From NCBI GenBank assembly GCA_964411875.1, contig CAYPMT010000028.1:1-20925 (forward strand): a stretch of DNA of 20,925 nt, read 5' to 3'. Position 1 is the first letter of the stretch; every line of letters starts with the position of its first letter. The notes under the pieces were generated by a model that saw only the letters and a list, made by a program, of their open reading frames with translations, did not search any database and was not told the origin of the DNA. The stretch comes from Aliikangiella sp964411875. GTDB lineage: Bacteria; Pseudomonadota; Gammaproteobacteria; Enterobacterales; Kangiellaceae. Shown one piece after another: positions 7,720 to 16,901 of this stretch. The position numbers were made by a program, and so were the translations under genes.

Positions 7720-8205
7720 TTAATACTCTTCTTCAACCGTATAATCATCGTGGCAGCCTTTACACGATCCACCAATTACTTTAGCCGCTTTTTTAATAGC
7801 TTTTTTATCACCCTTTTCAAGCGCTTTAACTAAATCATTAGCCGCAACTTCAAGCTTATTCCAGTGACTGACATAGTCATCCCAGTTTTTCCAAATATCA
7901 GGACTAGCACCGGTATAAATATCTTCACTTTTAAAACTAGTGGTATTTTGTTTAAACGCATCAATCGATTGTTTAGCGGTCATAGCAATTGTTTTTGCTA
8001 AAGGAATAGCTTCTTGTTCAAAAGGTACTTCTTTTTTTAATACATTACCAAGAGCTCCAGCACTACCACCAACAATAGTCATAAGGCTTTGTCGGTAAGA
8101 TATGGCTGCCTCGGGGTCAGTTTTATCTTTTGTAATAGCTGATAAACTAACTAGTGAGAAACAAACGGTAAAAGCATAAATAATAGGATTTTTTATCAAT
8201 TTCAT
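7720..8205 (-). CDS. Periplasmic class II cytochrome c (c'/c-556 type)
   Basis: This 161-residue protein begins with a signal peptide of about 23 residues (LVSLSA region). The mature part is a predicted four-helix bundle with a single haem-binding CKGCH at 148-152, close to the C-terminus as in cytochrome c' and c-556. Arg38 and Met42 (YRQSLMTIVGG) match the conserved first-helix pattern; Met42 would be the sixth iron ligand, pointing to a six-coordinate c-556-like electron carrier. The ATG at 8205 is preferred to the GTG at 8214, because AGGGG (8214-8218) is 8 bases before the ATG and includes the GTG. It may exchange electrons with the b561-type protein upstream. Confidence 0.88.
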   Translation of the reverse strand: MKLIKNPIIYAFTVCFSLVSLSAITKDKTDPEAAISYRQSLMTIVGGSAGALGNVLKKEVPFEQEAIPLAKTIAMTAKQSIDAFKQNTTSFKSEDIYTGASPDIWKNWDDYVSHWNKLEVAANDLVKALEKGDKKAIKKAAKVIGGSCKGCHDDYTVEEEY

Positions 8206-8362
8206 TTTAAACACCCCTTTTAACTAGAATTTGATGATTTTCAACTTAAAACGCCAATCATCCAGATTAAAATCCAAACTATCATCCTACAAAACGACAG
8301 AGAAAAACAAGCAACAAACCTAATCCAATTGTAAGATTTTGTTTATAGCCTGCGAACCAAGG

Positions 8363-9595
8363 TTACTTTTTCACAATCTTGGCCATAACACGACGGTTTC
8401 TTTGCTTACCTTCACTGGTTTGATTACTTGCCACTGGCCGATCTTCACCATAACCATAGCTGTAGACTCGCTCTGCAGGAATGTTAAATTCTTTAATCAA
8501 AATAGCTTTAACGGATTCTGCTCTGCGTTTAGATAAATTGAGGTTATAACGGTTGGTTCCTGTATTATCCGTATGCCCTTCAATTTCAACATCTATGTCA
8601 GGGTGATTCTGCATAACCTTTGCAACTCTTTCTATTTGATAAAAGTAGGTTTGACTGACTTCGGCAGAATCGGTTGGAAACTCAATTAATAATTCAACGG
8701 ATTGTTGAATAACACAACCAACTTCATTCACTTTAAAATCTGAAGGAGTATCAGGGCATTCATCTATCTCATTGGGTACACCATCATTGTCTGTGTCTGT
8801 ATTTGGTGAAGGACCAGCGGCAGGCATCATTGCAAGCTCAACTACTTTGGGCTGATGAGTTTTGCCAAAATAAAAGTGTAGACCCAATTGCCAAAAGTGT
8901 GTGTCATCGGCATCAAAATCATAATCGCGCCATTCAGCAAAGGCATCAAATCGATCACTCAATTGATATTTTATACCTAAACCTAAAAAATAGTCCTCAT
9001 TACTTTTTCTATCACTACCGCGTTGAGTAACACCACCAACTCGTGTTTCATAATCACCCCGCCACTTAAATAATCCAACGCGTAAGAAGGCAGAAAGCTT
9101 ATCAGAAAAAGGATGGTTATAAATGCCAGAGAGACTATAGCCATCACCTGAGTCGGGGTGAACCTCTTCAATAATATCGATAAATTCATTGATTTCAGAA
9201 TTTAAAATACCATCACCTCTCACTTCTACTTCGCCTAAATTAGTATAGGCTAACTCAAGTGAAAACCTTTCAGTCAACCAATAACCCAAACCTAACTCGC
9301 CACCTGCACGCGAGTCATCAACAGAGTTAAGGTTAGTGCGTAATCCTCGGTCACTAGCCCGTTGGTTAATTTCATCAATACTAGTATCACCAGGCGCATA
9401 ACCATAACTGCCTAATAAATAAAATCGATACCTTTCAAAAAATGGTTGTGATGCTTCTTCTCCAAAATTATAGTTTTGTAACTCTTCTGCCTGAGAGAGT
9501 TCTTGATCTTGAGACAACTGCTCACTTTGAGAAAAAATACCGCTGGAGAATGCCAATAAAAAAATTGGCAATAAATTTTTGCTTCGAATACTCAT
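8363..9595 (-). CDS. OmpA-family outer-membrane protein with N-terminal barrel
   Basis: This is a 410-residue protein. Residues 1-22 are a signal peptide, 23-50 a Gln/Glu-rich linker, 55-245 an eight-strand-type barrel (FYLLGSYGYAPGD to LHFYFGK), 262-295 a calcium-binding TSP3-like hinge (DTDNDGVP followed by a Cys pair at 280 and 294), and 298-410 an OmpA C-terminal domain. The peptidoglycan-contact residues of OmpA are conserved: Asp343 in GHTDNTG and Arg358 in SKRRAES, 15 apart as in E. coli Asp271/Arg286. It should tie the outer membrane to the cell wall. AAGGA precedes the ATG at 9595 at normal spacing. It lies 30 bp after the large surface-protein gene, so the two probably form an operon. 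Confidence 0.93.
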   Translation of the reverse strand: MSIRSKNLLPIFLLAFSSGIFSQSEQLSQDQELSQAEELQNYNFGEEASQPFFERYRFYLLGSYGYAPGDTSIDEINQRASDRGLRTNLNSVDDSRAGGELGLGYWLTERFSLELAYTNLGEVEVRGDGILNSEINEFIDIIEEVHPDSGDGYSLSGIYNHPFSDKLSAFLRVGLFKWRGDYETRVGGVTQRGSDRKSNEDYFLGLGIKYQLSDRFDAFAEWRDYDFDADDTHFWQLGLHFYFGKTHQPKVVELAMMPAAGPSPNTDTDNDGVPNEIDECPDTPSDFKVNEVGCVIQQSVELLIEFPTDSAEVSQTYFYQIERVAKVMQNHPDIDVEIEGHTDNTGTNRYNLNLSKRRAESVKAILIKEFNIPAERVYSYGYGEDRPVASNQTSEGKQRNRRVMAKIVKK

Positions 9596-9625
9596 AACAA
9601 CTTTTCCTTCATTATTTTTATTCTA

Positions 9626-12600
9626 TTAGGCTGCTAATCTTAAACGTCTAACCAATAACACAAGCGCACTCAAAAGAATCAACCATAATCCCAAAGAACC
9701 ACCGCCAGTTGTTTCTAAATCAACTTTAGGTAATACTCGAACACGAATATTGGCATTGTCTGTACCCGAATTACCATCACTGATGGTATAGGTAATCACA
9801 AGATCGCCATTAAAATTAGGTTCAGGTGTAAAACTTAGTGTGTTATCTGAATTGGTTGATACCGTACCCAACTGCTCATCAACCTCTGCTTGCATAACAG
9901 ATAGTTGATCACCATTAGTATCTGAATCATTCGATAGAACATTGATAATATTATTTTCAGATCCCTGGTCAACCGTTATTCTGTCATCCTCAGCTTCTGG
10001 TAAATCATTCAGTACATGAGCACCTGAAATGGTTTCAATTAATCCATTTGCTTGACCATCTAAATCATTAGGGCCACCATCTTGAATACTTATCTGTAAA
10101 CAATAATCACCATTAATCAAACCTGGCTGATAATCAGTATGTCCCGGTGGCGGACAATAGCCAGCCTGCCCTAGTGCCGTTGAAACTTGATTGTTATCGT
10201 CAATGTTAAATTCAAACCATGCTTGATTATTAAGATCATACAAAAGCACACTCGAATCAAACGGAATACTTGCTCTCAATGGAATAACAAACTGAACCAC
10301 TCCACCAGGTTGATCCATGCGATAAACCTGAACATCAAATCGACCACCGACTATTTGACTTCCACCAACTGTATAAGCCTCTAAGCTATCATTATTTTCA
10401 AAGTCTGTTACCGTTAACCAAGCGGCACCATTCTCGCTGGTTAAACCCGTTGGCCCAACACGCAAACAATTACCCGCTTCAGCTTCAATCATATATTGAT
10501 ATTCAATGCCTCTAATCTGCGGAATAATATTACAAGGATCTAAGCTAATATCTGGAATGTTATCTGCACTAATAACCACGCGAATACTAGCCGTCGCTTC
10601 ACCATCTAAATTAGGATTACCATCATCGGTTACTGTCACAACAAGTTGATAAAATCCCAGTGGTAATTCAGAAGGGTCAAACGTAAAAGTTTCATCTTGA
10701 GCATCTAAGTCAACTAATACATTGTCTGACAATGACCAGTCATAAGAGTGATCATCTTGTGGATTGGGATCAAAAACATTGGCTGTTACAACAGCATTAC
10801 CAGAACCTTGTTCGATAACAAAAGTTTCCTGATTATTTTGTACCGCGACTAATTCAACCAAAGGTGCTAAGTTACCATCCACAATGGTAATAACCAGTGT
10901 TGATTTTTCACCACGGTTAACTGAATCATTTAACTCCAATAAAATCGTTTCGCCATCATCACCTAAACCATCTTCAATCACATCAAAACTGATTGTTGCT
11001 TGGGTACTTTCAGTAAAGGTAATTGTACCTGATTGTAAATTGTGATCATCACTGGATGCTGTACCACCGACAACCGTAAAATCTACTTCTAAAGGATATT
11101 CAGGTGATAAACCATTTAAGTAAACAGGAATAACAGCGGTAGAACCTTCTGCCACACTAATATCTGGTCCAAAAGAAACGAGTGGGCGTACATTAATAGT
11201 TTGAATAACTTCTATAACATTGCCGTCTTCATCGGTTGCTGACCAGGTGACTTGAGTTATGCCGGGTGCAAACCAAGGCAAACTGCCATTTTCAACACTA
11301 GCAACTGGTTGACAACAATCAGTCAATACACCATTGATATAATCTTGCGCGGTTGCAGTACCAATATTGATCGAAGTAAATAATCCAGTCGCATCAACCG
11401 TGATATCATCAGGTGCAGTCAAGAGCGGACCAAAGTCATCATCACGATCATCCGGCGTTCCATCATTATCTTCATCGCCTCTAACCGTGATGCTAAATGC
11501 AGGCAAACATGTTTCCTCTTCGCCATCACTGACACAAATAATAATATTTTCATAAGTTCCAACATCATTACCAATTGGCATTCCGGTCAAAGCACCTGTA
11601 GTTGGATCAAAACTCATCCAGTCAGGCATGTTTTCAATACTAAAAGTTAGTGGATCACCATCAGAGTCATTAGCTATGGGTGTAAAAGAGTAATTATCAC
11701 TTTCTAAAATATCAGTCGTTGGTGTACCACTAATAATTGGAGGGCTATTAGAGGCAGCAGTTATAACAACATTAACGCTAGCACTATCGAGGCCACCATT
11801 ACCATCACTGATAGTATAAGTTAACTCTATCTCGCCAAAAGCATTAGGTTCTGGCGTATAAATTAAAGTACCATTATTATTTATAGAAACATTACCAGAT
11901 GGCGCATTAACTTCAGTAATAGTCAGTGTGTCATTATCTGGATCGCTATCATTAGATAAAACATTAATAATATTATTTGACGAATTTTGTAAAATAGTCG
12001 CTTCATCATCTTGAGCAACCGGCAAATCATTAATATTCAAAACATCAATACTCATGGTTGCCTTAGAGGAAAACTTTCCATCCGACACACTTACTTTTAA
12101 CCAATAACGATTTCTTTTTTTAGGTTTATACTTCAACAAACCTGAAACAAAAATTTTACCCTTATCACTAACACTAAATAAATTTCTACCATTACCACCA
12201 AGAAGCTCATAAGTTAATTCGTCATTATCTGGATCGCTTGCAACAATTTGACCCACCAAGGTATCTAAAGGACTCCTTTCATTAATTGAAAAATGTTGTG
12301 CCTCAATAACCGGTTTATTATTTTCTGGTTCAACTAAAACAGCTGATAAATAAGTTGAGCGGCTTGAACGACCGTACACATAAGTATCGATAAAGGTTCG
12401 ATTACCAAAACCGTTACCTGAAAAACTTCCCCAAGTATGACGGTGCTCTCCAACTATGTTGACAGATGACATTACACCATCAGGTAAATTGCTTGAGCCA
12501 GATAGAAGTGTTTTATCATCCCAATAAACGCGTGTACCAATAATTGTGTCACTATCAAGCGCCTGTAAAATGGTTAGACCATCCTTATCACCGGTTCCAT

Positions 12601-13774
12601 CATTATTAGTTCCACCACCACTAGTTTCTACATCCCGAGCAACAAAGTGATATTCACCAACGCGTAATTCAAGTTGAACGTCATAACTATTATTTGCCAC
12701 CAAATTACCGCTGGCATCTTTACCGTCCCAAGATACGCGGGTTAAAGTATTCGCTTGTGTATTGCCTAAAAGCAATCTGTCATTGGCGCCATATTCACCA
12801 TCTTTATTCAAATCAATAGTAATCGCATAAGTGCCTGAAACATCAGCTATAAAAGTAAACTCACCACTATCTTGAATACCATCATCATTGGGTGAAATAC
12901 TATTATCAATAGCTTGATCATCAAGAAATATTAAATCCTCTAACAAACTAGGTGCTTGGTTAGGCGATGGCTTAGGTTTAGCACCATGAGGGTAGTTTAA
13001 GTAAACTGGATACTTAGCTTCTATAGATGGTGATGGATCATCAGCATTTTCTGATACGCTTAAACCGGAATAAGGTGGATTGAGTCCAACATCATTAGCT
13101 AGAACATCATAAACAAAGCCTGAAAACTCATGTAAATCTAATATCCAAACATAATTAGTATCAACAAAACCACCAGGCGCAAGCACATACATGCGTGTTG
13201 TTGCAGAAGCCTGACGCGAATATGAAGTCGTATTAAATGACCATTGATTAGAAAATAAGTTACCATCTTCAGCAGTTGGATCAACTTGTGATTTTTTGCT
13301 ATTAGCAACTGCAACATCCCAACGCAAAAAATCAACATGACGAGTATAACCATTAAAATCCCGATAAGTATTTTCACTTAAGTCAATGGCATAAACACCT
13401 GCTGCTGGTACTTTGTATTTAAATTTATTATGAGAAGTCGAAAGATGCCTTTGCATATTATCATGACAACTAATATTATCTTTACCTTCTATTTCAACCA
13501 AGGGGGTTTGATTGGCACTATAAATACCATTGGTGACATTTGTAGTAAAAATTTTAATCTTAATTTTTTTATGGGATAACTGACGTCGACACAAATGAAG
13601 ATTTATATATTTATGTGCTTGGTCGACATGCACAAAAAGTAAAGTTTTGGAATCTAAATACTGATTATTAGCGGAGCCCATATGGTAAATGCCTTCGGCC
13701 GATAACGGGGATAAATGGCACAAGGCTACCAATATCGCCACAATAAAATGGCGAATGGGTGATTTAGTTAACAT
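9626..13774 (-). CDS. Large secreted surface protein of Ig/cadherin-like modules with GlyGly-CTERM tail
   Basis: This is a 1382-residue protein. A signal peptide (1-26, cut after LSA) is followed by an unrecognised N-terminal region to about 285. The modules in order are: FlgD-like Ig (292-372, opening SPNDDG), cadherin (490-580), cadherin-like Big_9 (583-672), putative Ig/He_PIG (675-765), HYR-like (785-863), Calx-beta (865-965), PKD-like (971-1070), a unit with paired Cys (1080-1250) and a second Big_9 (1258-1348). The tail GGGS, hydrophobic helix, RRLR (1357-1382) is a GlyGly-CTERM signal. The two Big_9 modules share NNIINVLSNDSD and TYTISDGN, so one is a copy of the other. AGAAGG precedes the ATG by 10 bases. 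The role is probably cell-surface or adhesion; no enzymatic domain is visible. Confidence 0.88.
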   Translation of the reverse strand: MLTKSPIRHFIVAILVALCHLSPLSAEGIYHMGSANNQYLDSKTLLFVHVDQAHKYINLHLCRRQLSHKKIKIKIFTTNVTNGIYSANQTPLVEIEGKDNISCHDNMQRHLSTSHNKFKYKVPAAGVYAIDLSENTYRDFNGYTRHVDFLRWDVAVANSKKSQVDPTAEDGNLFSNQWSFNTTSYSRQASATTRMYVLAPGGFVDTNYVWILDLHEFSGFVYDVLANDVGLNPPYSGLSVSENADDPSPSIEAKYPVYLNYPHGAKPKPSPNQAPSLLEDLIFLDDQAIDNSISPNDDGIQDSGEFTFIADVSGTYAITIDLNKDGEYGANDRLLLGNTQANTLTRVSWDGKDASGNLVANNSYDVQLELRVGEYHFVARDVETSGGGTNNDGTGDKDGLTILQALDSDTIIGTRVYWDDKTLLSGSSNLPDGVMSSVNIVGEHRHTWGSFSGNGFGNRTFIDTYVYGRSSRSTYLSAVLVEPENNKPVIEAQHFSINERSPLDTLVGQIVASDPDNDELTYELLGGNGRNLFSVSDKGKIFVSGLLKYKPKKRNRYWLKVSVSDGKFSSKATMSIDVLNINDLPVAQDDEATILQNSSNNIINVLSNDSDPDNDTLTITEVNAPSGNVSINNNGTLIYTPEPNAFGEIELTYTISDGNGGLDSASVNVVITAASNSPPIISGTPTTDILESDNYSFTPIANDSDGDPLTFSIENMPDWMSFDPTTGALTGMPIGNDVGTYENIIICVSDGEEETCLPAFSITVRGDEDNDGTPDDRDDDFGPLLTAPDDITVDATGLFTSINIGTATAQDYINGVLTDCCQPVASVENGSLPWFAPGITQVTWSATDEDGNVIEVIQTINVRPLVSFGPDISVAEGSTAVIPVYLNGLSPEYPLEVDFTVVGGTASSDDHNLQSGTITFTESTQATISFDVIEDGLGDDGETILLELNDSVNRGEKSTLVITIVDGNLAPLVELVAVQNNQETFVIEQGSGNAVVTANVFDPNPQDDHSYDWSLSDNVLVDLDAQDETFTFDPSELPLGFYQLVVTVTDDGNPNLDGEATASIRVVISADNIPDISLDPCNIIPQIRGIEYQYMIEAEAGNCLRVGPTGLTSENGAAWLTVTDFENNDSLEAYTVGGSQIVGGRFDVQVYRMDQPGGVVQFVIPLRASIPFDSSVLLYDLNNQAWFEFNIDDNNQVSTALGQAGYCPPPGHTDYQPGLINGDYCLQISIQDGGPNDLDGQANGLIETISGAHVLNDLPEAEDDRITVDQGSENNIINVLSNDSDTNGDQLSVMQAEVDEQLGTVSTNSDNTLSFTPEPNFNGDLVITYTISDGNSGTDNANIRVRVLPKVDLETTGGGSLGLWLILLSALVLLVRRLRLAA
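9629..9706 (-). other. GlyGly-CTERM sorting tail (rhombosortase substrate signal)
   Basis: Residues 1357-1382 read GGGS, then about 15 hydrophobic residues (LGLWLILLSALVLLV) and the basic end RRLRLAA. This is the tripartite GlyGly-CTERM signal, which in Vibrio and relatives is cut by the rhomboid protease rhombosortase so the protein can be modified and displayed. No rhombosortase gene lies in this window. Confidence 0.82.
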
Positions 13775-14085
13775 AAGCAGTTTACCTTCTCAGTCGTATT
13801 ACTTTTTAATACAGCTAAATTGGGATACCACTTACAACGTCCCGTAAAATTAAGTGGCGGATAGTAAGTTAATTGCAAATGCTTGTCTAGCGAACATCTC
13901 TTTACAGGAATATAAAATCTACGTTTAGAAACGCTAATGACAATCTGATGGTTTATTAAACATAAAAAGTAAAAAGCTTTACTCAAACAGTTTAAATTTT
14001 ATACACTGATTAGCGATCTAGTAGCAGTTTCATTTCGTAAGCATTTATATCTATGCAACTTATCAAAAATAAATAGGTACTAATT
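13775..14085. other. Divergent intergenic region
   Basis: These 311 bases separate the surface-protein operon (-) from the MAPEG gene (+) and must hold both promoters. An inverted repeat CCACTTA/TAAGTGG (13828-13834, 13851-13857) would form a hairpin in the leader of the surface-protein mRNA. On the minus strand a weak TTGAGT-16-TATGTT pair lies near 13960-13990. A 72-codon frame here looks like chance: its end overlaps the surface gene and its sequence has no protein-like pattern. Confidence 0.45.
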
Positions 14086-14466
14086 ATGTTAATCACGCCA
14101 ATTTATGCATCTTTCCTTGGATTAATTTTTGTTTTTCTTGCTTTTCGAGTCATTCGATTAAGAAGACGACTTAGCGTCGGTATAGGAAGTGATGAATCGA
14201 TGCCTTTAAAACGTGCATCAAGAGTACATGCAAATTTTGCTGAATATGTTCCAATGAGTTTAATACTACTTTTTTTTCTAGAACAAATTCCTAATAATCA
14301 AATTTATATTCACATAATGGGAGCGGCTCTTATTCTTGGACGCATGATTCATGCTTATGGTGTTTCTCAAGTTAATGAAAAACTTGTTTTTAGAGTGACA
14401 GGAATGATTTTAACTTTTAGTGTTATCATATCTGCATCCACACGAATTTTGATTAGTTATTTATAA
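14086..14466 (+). CDS. MAPEG-family membrane protein
   Basis: This is a 126-residue protein of four membrane helices. The MAPEG signature is clear: RVHANFAEYVP at 46-56, with the conserved Arg, Asn and Glu of the glutathione-binding region, after a basic cytoplasmic loop (RLRRRLS). Bacterial MAPEG proteins resemble microsomal glutathione transferases, though many are uncharacterised. AGGT lies 8 bases before the ATG. It is a single-gene unit converging on the FMN reductase, 40 bp away; no strong terminator is visible between them. Confidence 0.9.
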   Translation: MLITPIYASFLGLIFVFLAFRVIRLRRRLSVGIGSDESMPLKRASRVHANFAEYVPMSLILLFFLEQIPNNQIYIHIMGAALILGRMIHAYGVSQVNEKLVFRVTGMILTFSVIISASTRILISYL

Positions 14467-14506
14467 CATTTAGTTTAAAAAAGTAATCCAATTAAAACCA
14501 CACTAG

Positions 14507-15031
14507 TTATTTCAGCTTATTGAGCGCTTCAACTAGTTGATTTTTTAATTCTTCATTGATTAGCAACCCTTTTTCACTATCAAAACTTTCATAAAAGCTC
14601 GGAATAGAAAGGCTAGCTTTAACATCACCAGAAAAATGGGGGGCTGATTTAACCGCTGTTTCTAAAACAGTTGCGCCACCTCGACCACCTGGTGACGTTG
14701 ATAGCATTATCATTGGTTTATTTTGAAATAGCTTAGATTCAATCCGAGAGGCCCAATCAAAAATATTTTTATAAGCCACTGAATAAGAACCATTATGCTC
14801 AGCAAATGAAATTATAATGGCATCAGATGTACTTAACTTATTAAAAAATTTCTTAGCTAATTCAGGCTGGCCCAACTCCTTCTCTCTATCAACGCTAAAC
14901 AAAGGTAATTCATAATCATTGAGATCTAAAATCTCTACTTCAAATTTTTCTACTAAACTAGCCGCATAAGTCACTAATATTTTATTAATCGACTCTCGAC
15001 TATTACTGGCAGCAAATGCAATTAATTTCAT
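14507..15031 (-). CDS. NAD(P)H-dependent FMN reductase family flavoprotein
   Basis: This is a 174-residue flavodoxin-fold protein of the NADPH-dependent FMN reductase family. The N-terminal strand and phosphate loop FAASNSRESINK (6-17) and the flavin-contact segments EHNGSYSVAYKN (78-89) and STSPGGRGG (111-119) are all present, and the length is typical. Members reduce FMN, quinones, azo dyes or metals with NAD(P)H; the substrate cannot be told here. GGAGA lies 6 bases before the ATG. It is cytoplasmic and the last gene of a minus-strand run, 69 bp after the SIMPL gene. Confidence 0.88.
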   Translation of the reverse strand: MKLIAFAASNSRESINKILVTYAASLVEKFEVEILDLNDYELPLFSVDREKELGQPELAKKFFNKLSTSDAIIISFAEHNGSYSVAYKNIFDWASRIESKLFQNKPMIMLSTSPGGRGGATVLETAVKSAPHFSGDVKASLSIPSFYESFDSEKGLLINEELKNQLVEALNKLK

Positions 15032-15100
15032 TTTGTATCTCCAGAAAGTATTTACTAATGATTAACTTATATTAACGCTGCTTAATAAGCAAGCAATGTA

Positions 15101-15814
15101 TTAATTAATCAAATAAAAACTAATATTAGTAACAACTCTAACATCCTTTTCAATCCGTTTAGTATCACCATAACTCTCGCCTGCGTCAATAATTCTAAAA
15201 CTACCTTGTCTAGCACTACGAATACTACCCACTGTGACACCAGCATTTTCAGCAAACTCAGTAGCTGCAATTCTGGCATTTTTAGTTGCTTCACTTAACA
15301 TATCAGGTTTGATTTCATTAAGCTTAGTGAAATGGTAATCAGGCTCTCTATTCTCAATATCAATTCCTTTTGCTATAAGCTTGTTAATATTTGAACGAGC
15401 CTTATCAACCTGTTCAACCTTTTCTGTTTCTATACTAATCATTCCTATTAAACTATGCTTTTCATCGACAAGTTTTTGATCTTCATCTCTATACTCTTGA
15501 TAATAATAATTAAGTACGCCAACTTTTATTTCATCATCCTCAAACCCATTCTGTTTTAATTGCTCAATTAGCATGGTTTGATGCTGCTCAGAAATTTTAT
15601 AAAGCTCTGGAATATCGGCTTTACTTTTACCTGTATTAGTAAAAGCGACTCGCCAGTTTGCTCGATCGGACTTAACTCGTCTTTCAGCTAAACCTTTTAC
15701 TTCAGCTGTGTTTAAAGCAACTCTAGAGTTATACATGGTTTGACTAATAAAAAAGCCGCTCAATGCTATGCCTGTAGCTATAAAAAGCATTCCAAATATA
15801 TTTGTCTGGTTCAT
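15101..15814 (-). CDS. SIMPL-domain (DUF541) envelope protein
   Basis: This is a 237-residue protein with one N-terminal membrane anchor or uncleaved signal (about 7-26) and a SIMPL domain from about 36 to the end. Family features include the opening GLAERRVKSDRANW, the middle IKVGVLNYYYQEYRDE and the late ATKNARIAATEFAENAGVTVGSI segment (split here as ATKNARIAATEF and AENAGVTVGSI). SIMPL proteins are periplasmic or membrane-bound; oligomeric assemblies are known, but function is generally unclear. TAAGGA lies 8 bases before the ATG. It begins 24 bp after dam, so the two are probably cotranscribed, though no functional link is evident. Confidence 0.88.
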   Translation of the reverse strand: MNQTNIFGMLFIATGIALSGFFISQTMYNSRVALNTAEVKGLAERRVKSDRANWRVAFTNTGKSKADIPELYKISEQHQTMLIEQLKQNGFEDDEIKVGVLNYYYQEYRDEDQKLVDEKHSLIGMISIETEKVEQVDKARSNINKLIAKGIDIENREPDYHFTKLNEIKPDMLSEATKNARIAATEFAENAGVTVGSIRSARQGSFRIIDAGESYGDTKRIEKDVRVVTNISFYLIN

Positions 15815-15838
15815 TATTTTTTCCTTACTATTTAAAAA

Positions 15839-16672
15839 CTAGCTATAAATAGCTAGTAATTCTTTAACCTTATGACGATTTTGACCATCACAACTAATAA
15901 AACGTCTAACCCAAAATGATTCTATTTCTGCACCTTTATAAATTTCTCGAGTGATTCCGTTATCATGATTAGAAATAATAACTTTAACGCCTCTATTAGC
16001 TAAGTGCTGTGCTCTATAAGCTAGTTCTACTTGTTGATCATAAGAAAATCCTTGAGTTGCATAATTAGTAAAGCTAGCTGTTGGAGAAATGGGTACATAA
16101 GGTGGATCACAATAAACTAAATTGCCTTTTCGAGAACGATTCATTACTGAAACAAAATCACCACAAACGAAAGTTGCTTTTTTACTCTTTTCTATAAAAT
16201 GTAACATTTCTTTTTCTGGAAAATATACTTTATCATAAGAACCAAAAGGAACATTGAATCCGCCCTGTTTATTATAACGACACAATCCATTAAATCCATG
16301 ACGGTTTAAGTACACAAATAAGGCCGCTCTTCTTCGACCTTTTAAACCACTATTAAACTCTTTTCTAAATTGAATATAATTTTTTTGCGTATTGTTTTTT
16401 GGTGAAAAAAAACTTTTCACATAATAAATAAACTTTTTCTTTTCTTTTTTTAAATATTGATACAAATTAATTAAATCTGGATTAATATCACCTAAAAGAT
16501 AACGTTCAAAATCTTGGTTTAAAAAGACGGCGCCGGAACCCAAGAAAGGCTCAATAAGTTTATTACCCTGCATATGAGGAAAAAGCTTATCAAGTAAGCG
16601 ATATTTTCCACCAGCCCACTTTAAAAAAGGGCGGCTTTTTGATTTTTTTATATTAAGGGAGAGATAAGTCAT
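15839..16672 (-). CDS. dam: Dam-type DNA adenine-N6 methyltransferase (GATC)
   Basis: This is a 277-residue enzyme transferring methyl from S-adenosylmethionine to adenine in GATC. The order of motifs is that of the D12/Dam class: FLKWAGGK (16-23), EPFLGSGAVF (41-50, AdoMet pocket), YLNRHGFNGLCRYN (121-134, DNA-contact hairpin) and the catalytic DPPY (189-192). Length is as in E. coli Dam. The ATG at 16672 has no good ribosome binding site but no better start exists before motif X. It is not next to the aroK/aroB/damX genes that flank dam in enterobacteria, so it could also be an orphan or phage-derived Dam. A GATC specificity is inferred from the motif match. Confidence 0.87.
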   Translation of the reverse strand: MTYLSLNIKKSKSRPFLKWAGGKYRLLDKLFPHMQGNKLIEPFLGSGAVFLNQDFERYLLGDINPDLINLYQYLKKEKKKFIYYVKSFFSPKNNTQKNYIQFRKEFNSGLKGRRRAALFVYLNRHGFNGLCRYNKQGGFNVPFGSYDKVYFPEKEMLHFIEKSKKATFVCGDFVSVMNRSRKGNLVYCDPPYVPISPTASFTNYATQGFSYDQQVELAYRAQHLANRGVKVIISNHDNGITREIYKGAEIESFWVRRFISCDGQNRHKVKELLAIYS

Positions 16673-16901
16673 AATAAATAATTTAAGTAATCATTGTCTT
16701 TTAAAAAAACATATTAATTATCAACAATAAATATGTTATATATGCGAGTTGGATTTTTATATTTTTATTAAGAAAGACTAGATTAATATGTAGTTCATAA
16801 ATATGTGACTATATGCTTTTTAGTAGAGTCAAAGGATAACATAATAAGGTTGAAGCTAACATAGTTTAGGCTTTACTAACATATTATAAGAGAGGCTCAA
16901 C
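16673..16901. other. Divergent intergenic region with an 8-bp inverted repeat
   Basis: This very AT-rich spacer lies between dam (-) and the 1312-codon gene (+). AACATATT (16708-16715) and AATATGTT (16730-16737) form a perfect inverted repeat with a 14-base centre, 36-65 bases before dam. A weak TTGAAG (16850-16855) lies upstream of the plus-strand gene, with no matching -10 at good spacing. AGAGG (16891-16895), 6 bases before the ATG at 16902, is a good ribosome binding site. Confidence 0.45.

Noticed and set aside
8803..9030. Plus-strand frames inside the OmpA-family gene (also at 8339-8536)
   Set aside because: They lie antisense to a strongly supported gene and show only reverse-frame composition.
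13768..13986. 72-codon minus-strand frame upstream of the surface-protein gene
   Set aside because: It has no ribosome binding site or recognisable pattern, it overlaps the surface gene start, and it covers the likely promoter and leader.
15839..16672. Dam as part of a restriction-modification or phage-defence cluster
   Set aside because: No restriction endonuclease, toxin, integrase or phage gene is adjacent; the neighbours are a SIMPL protein and a surface-protein gene.
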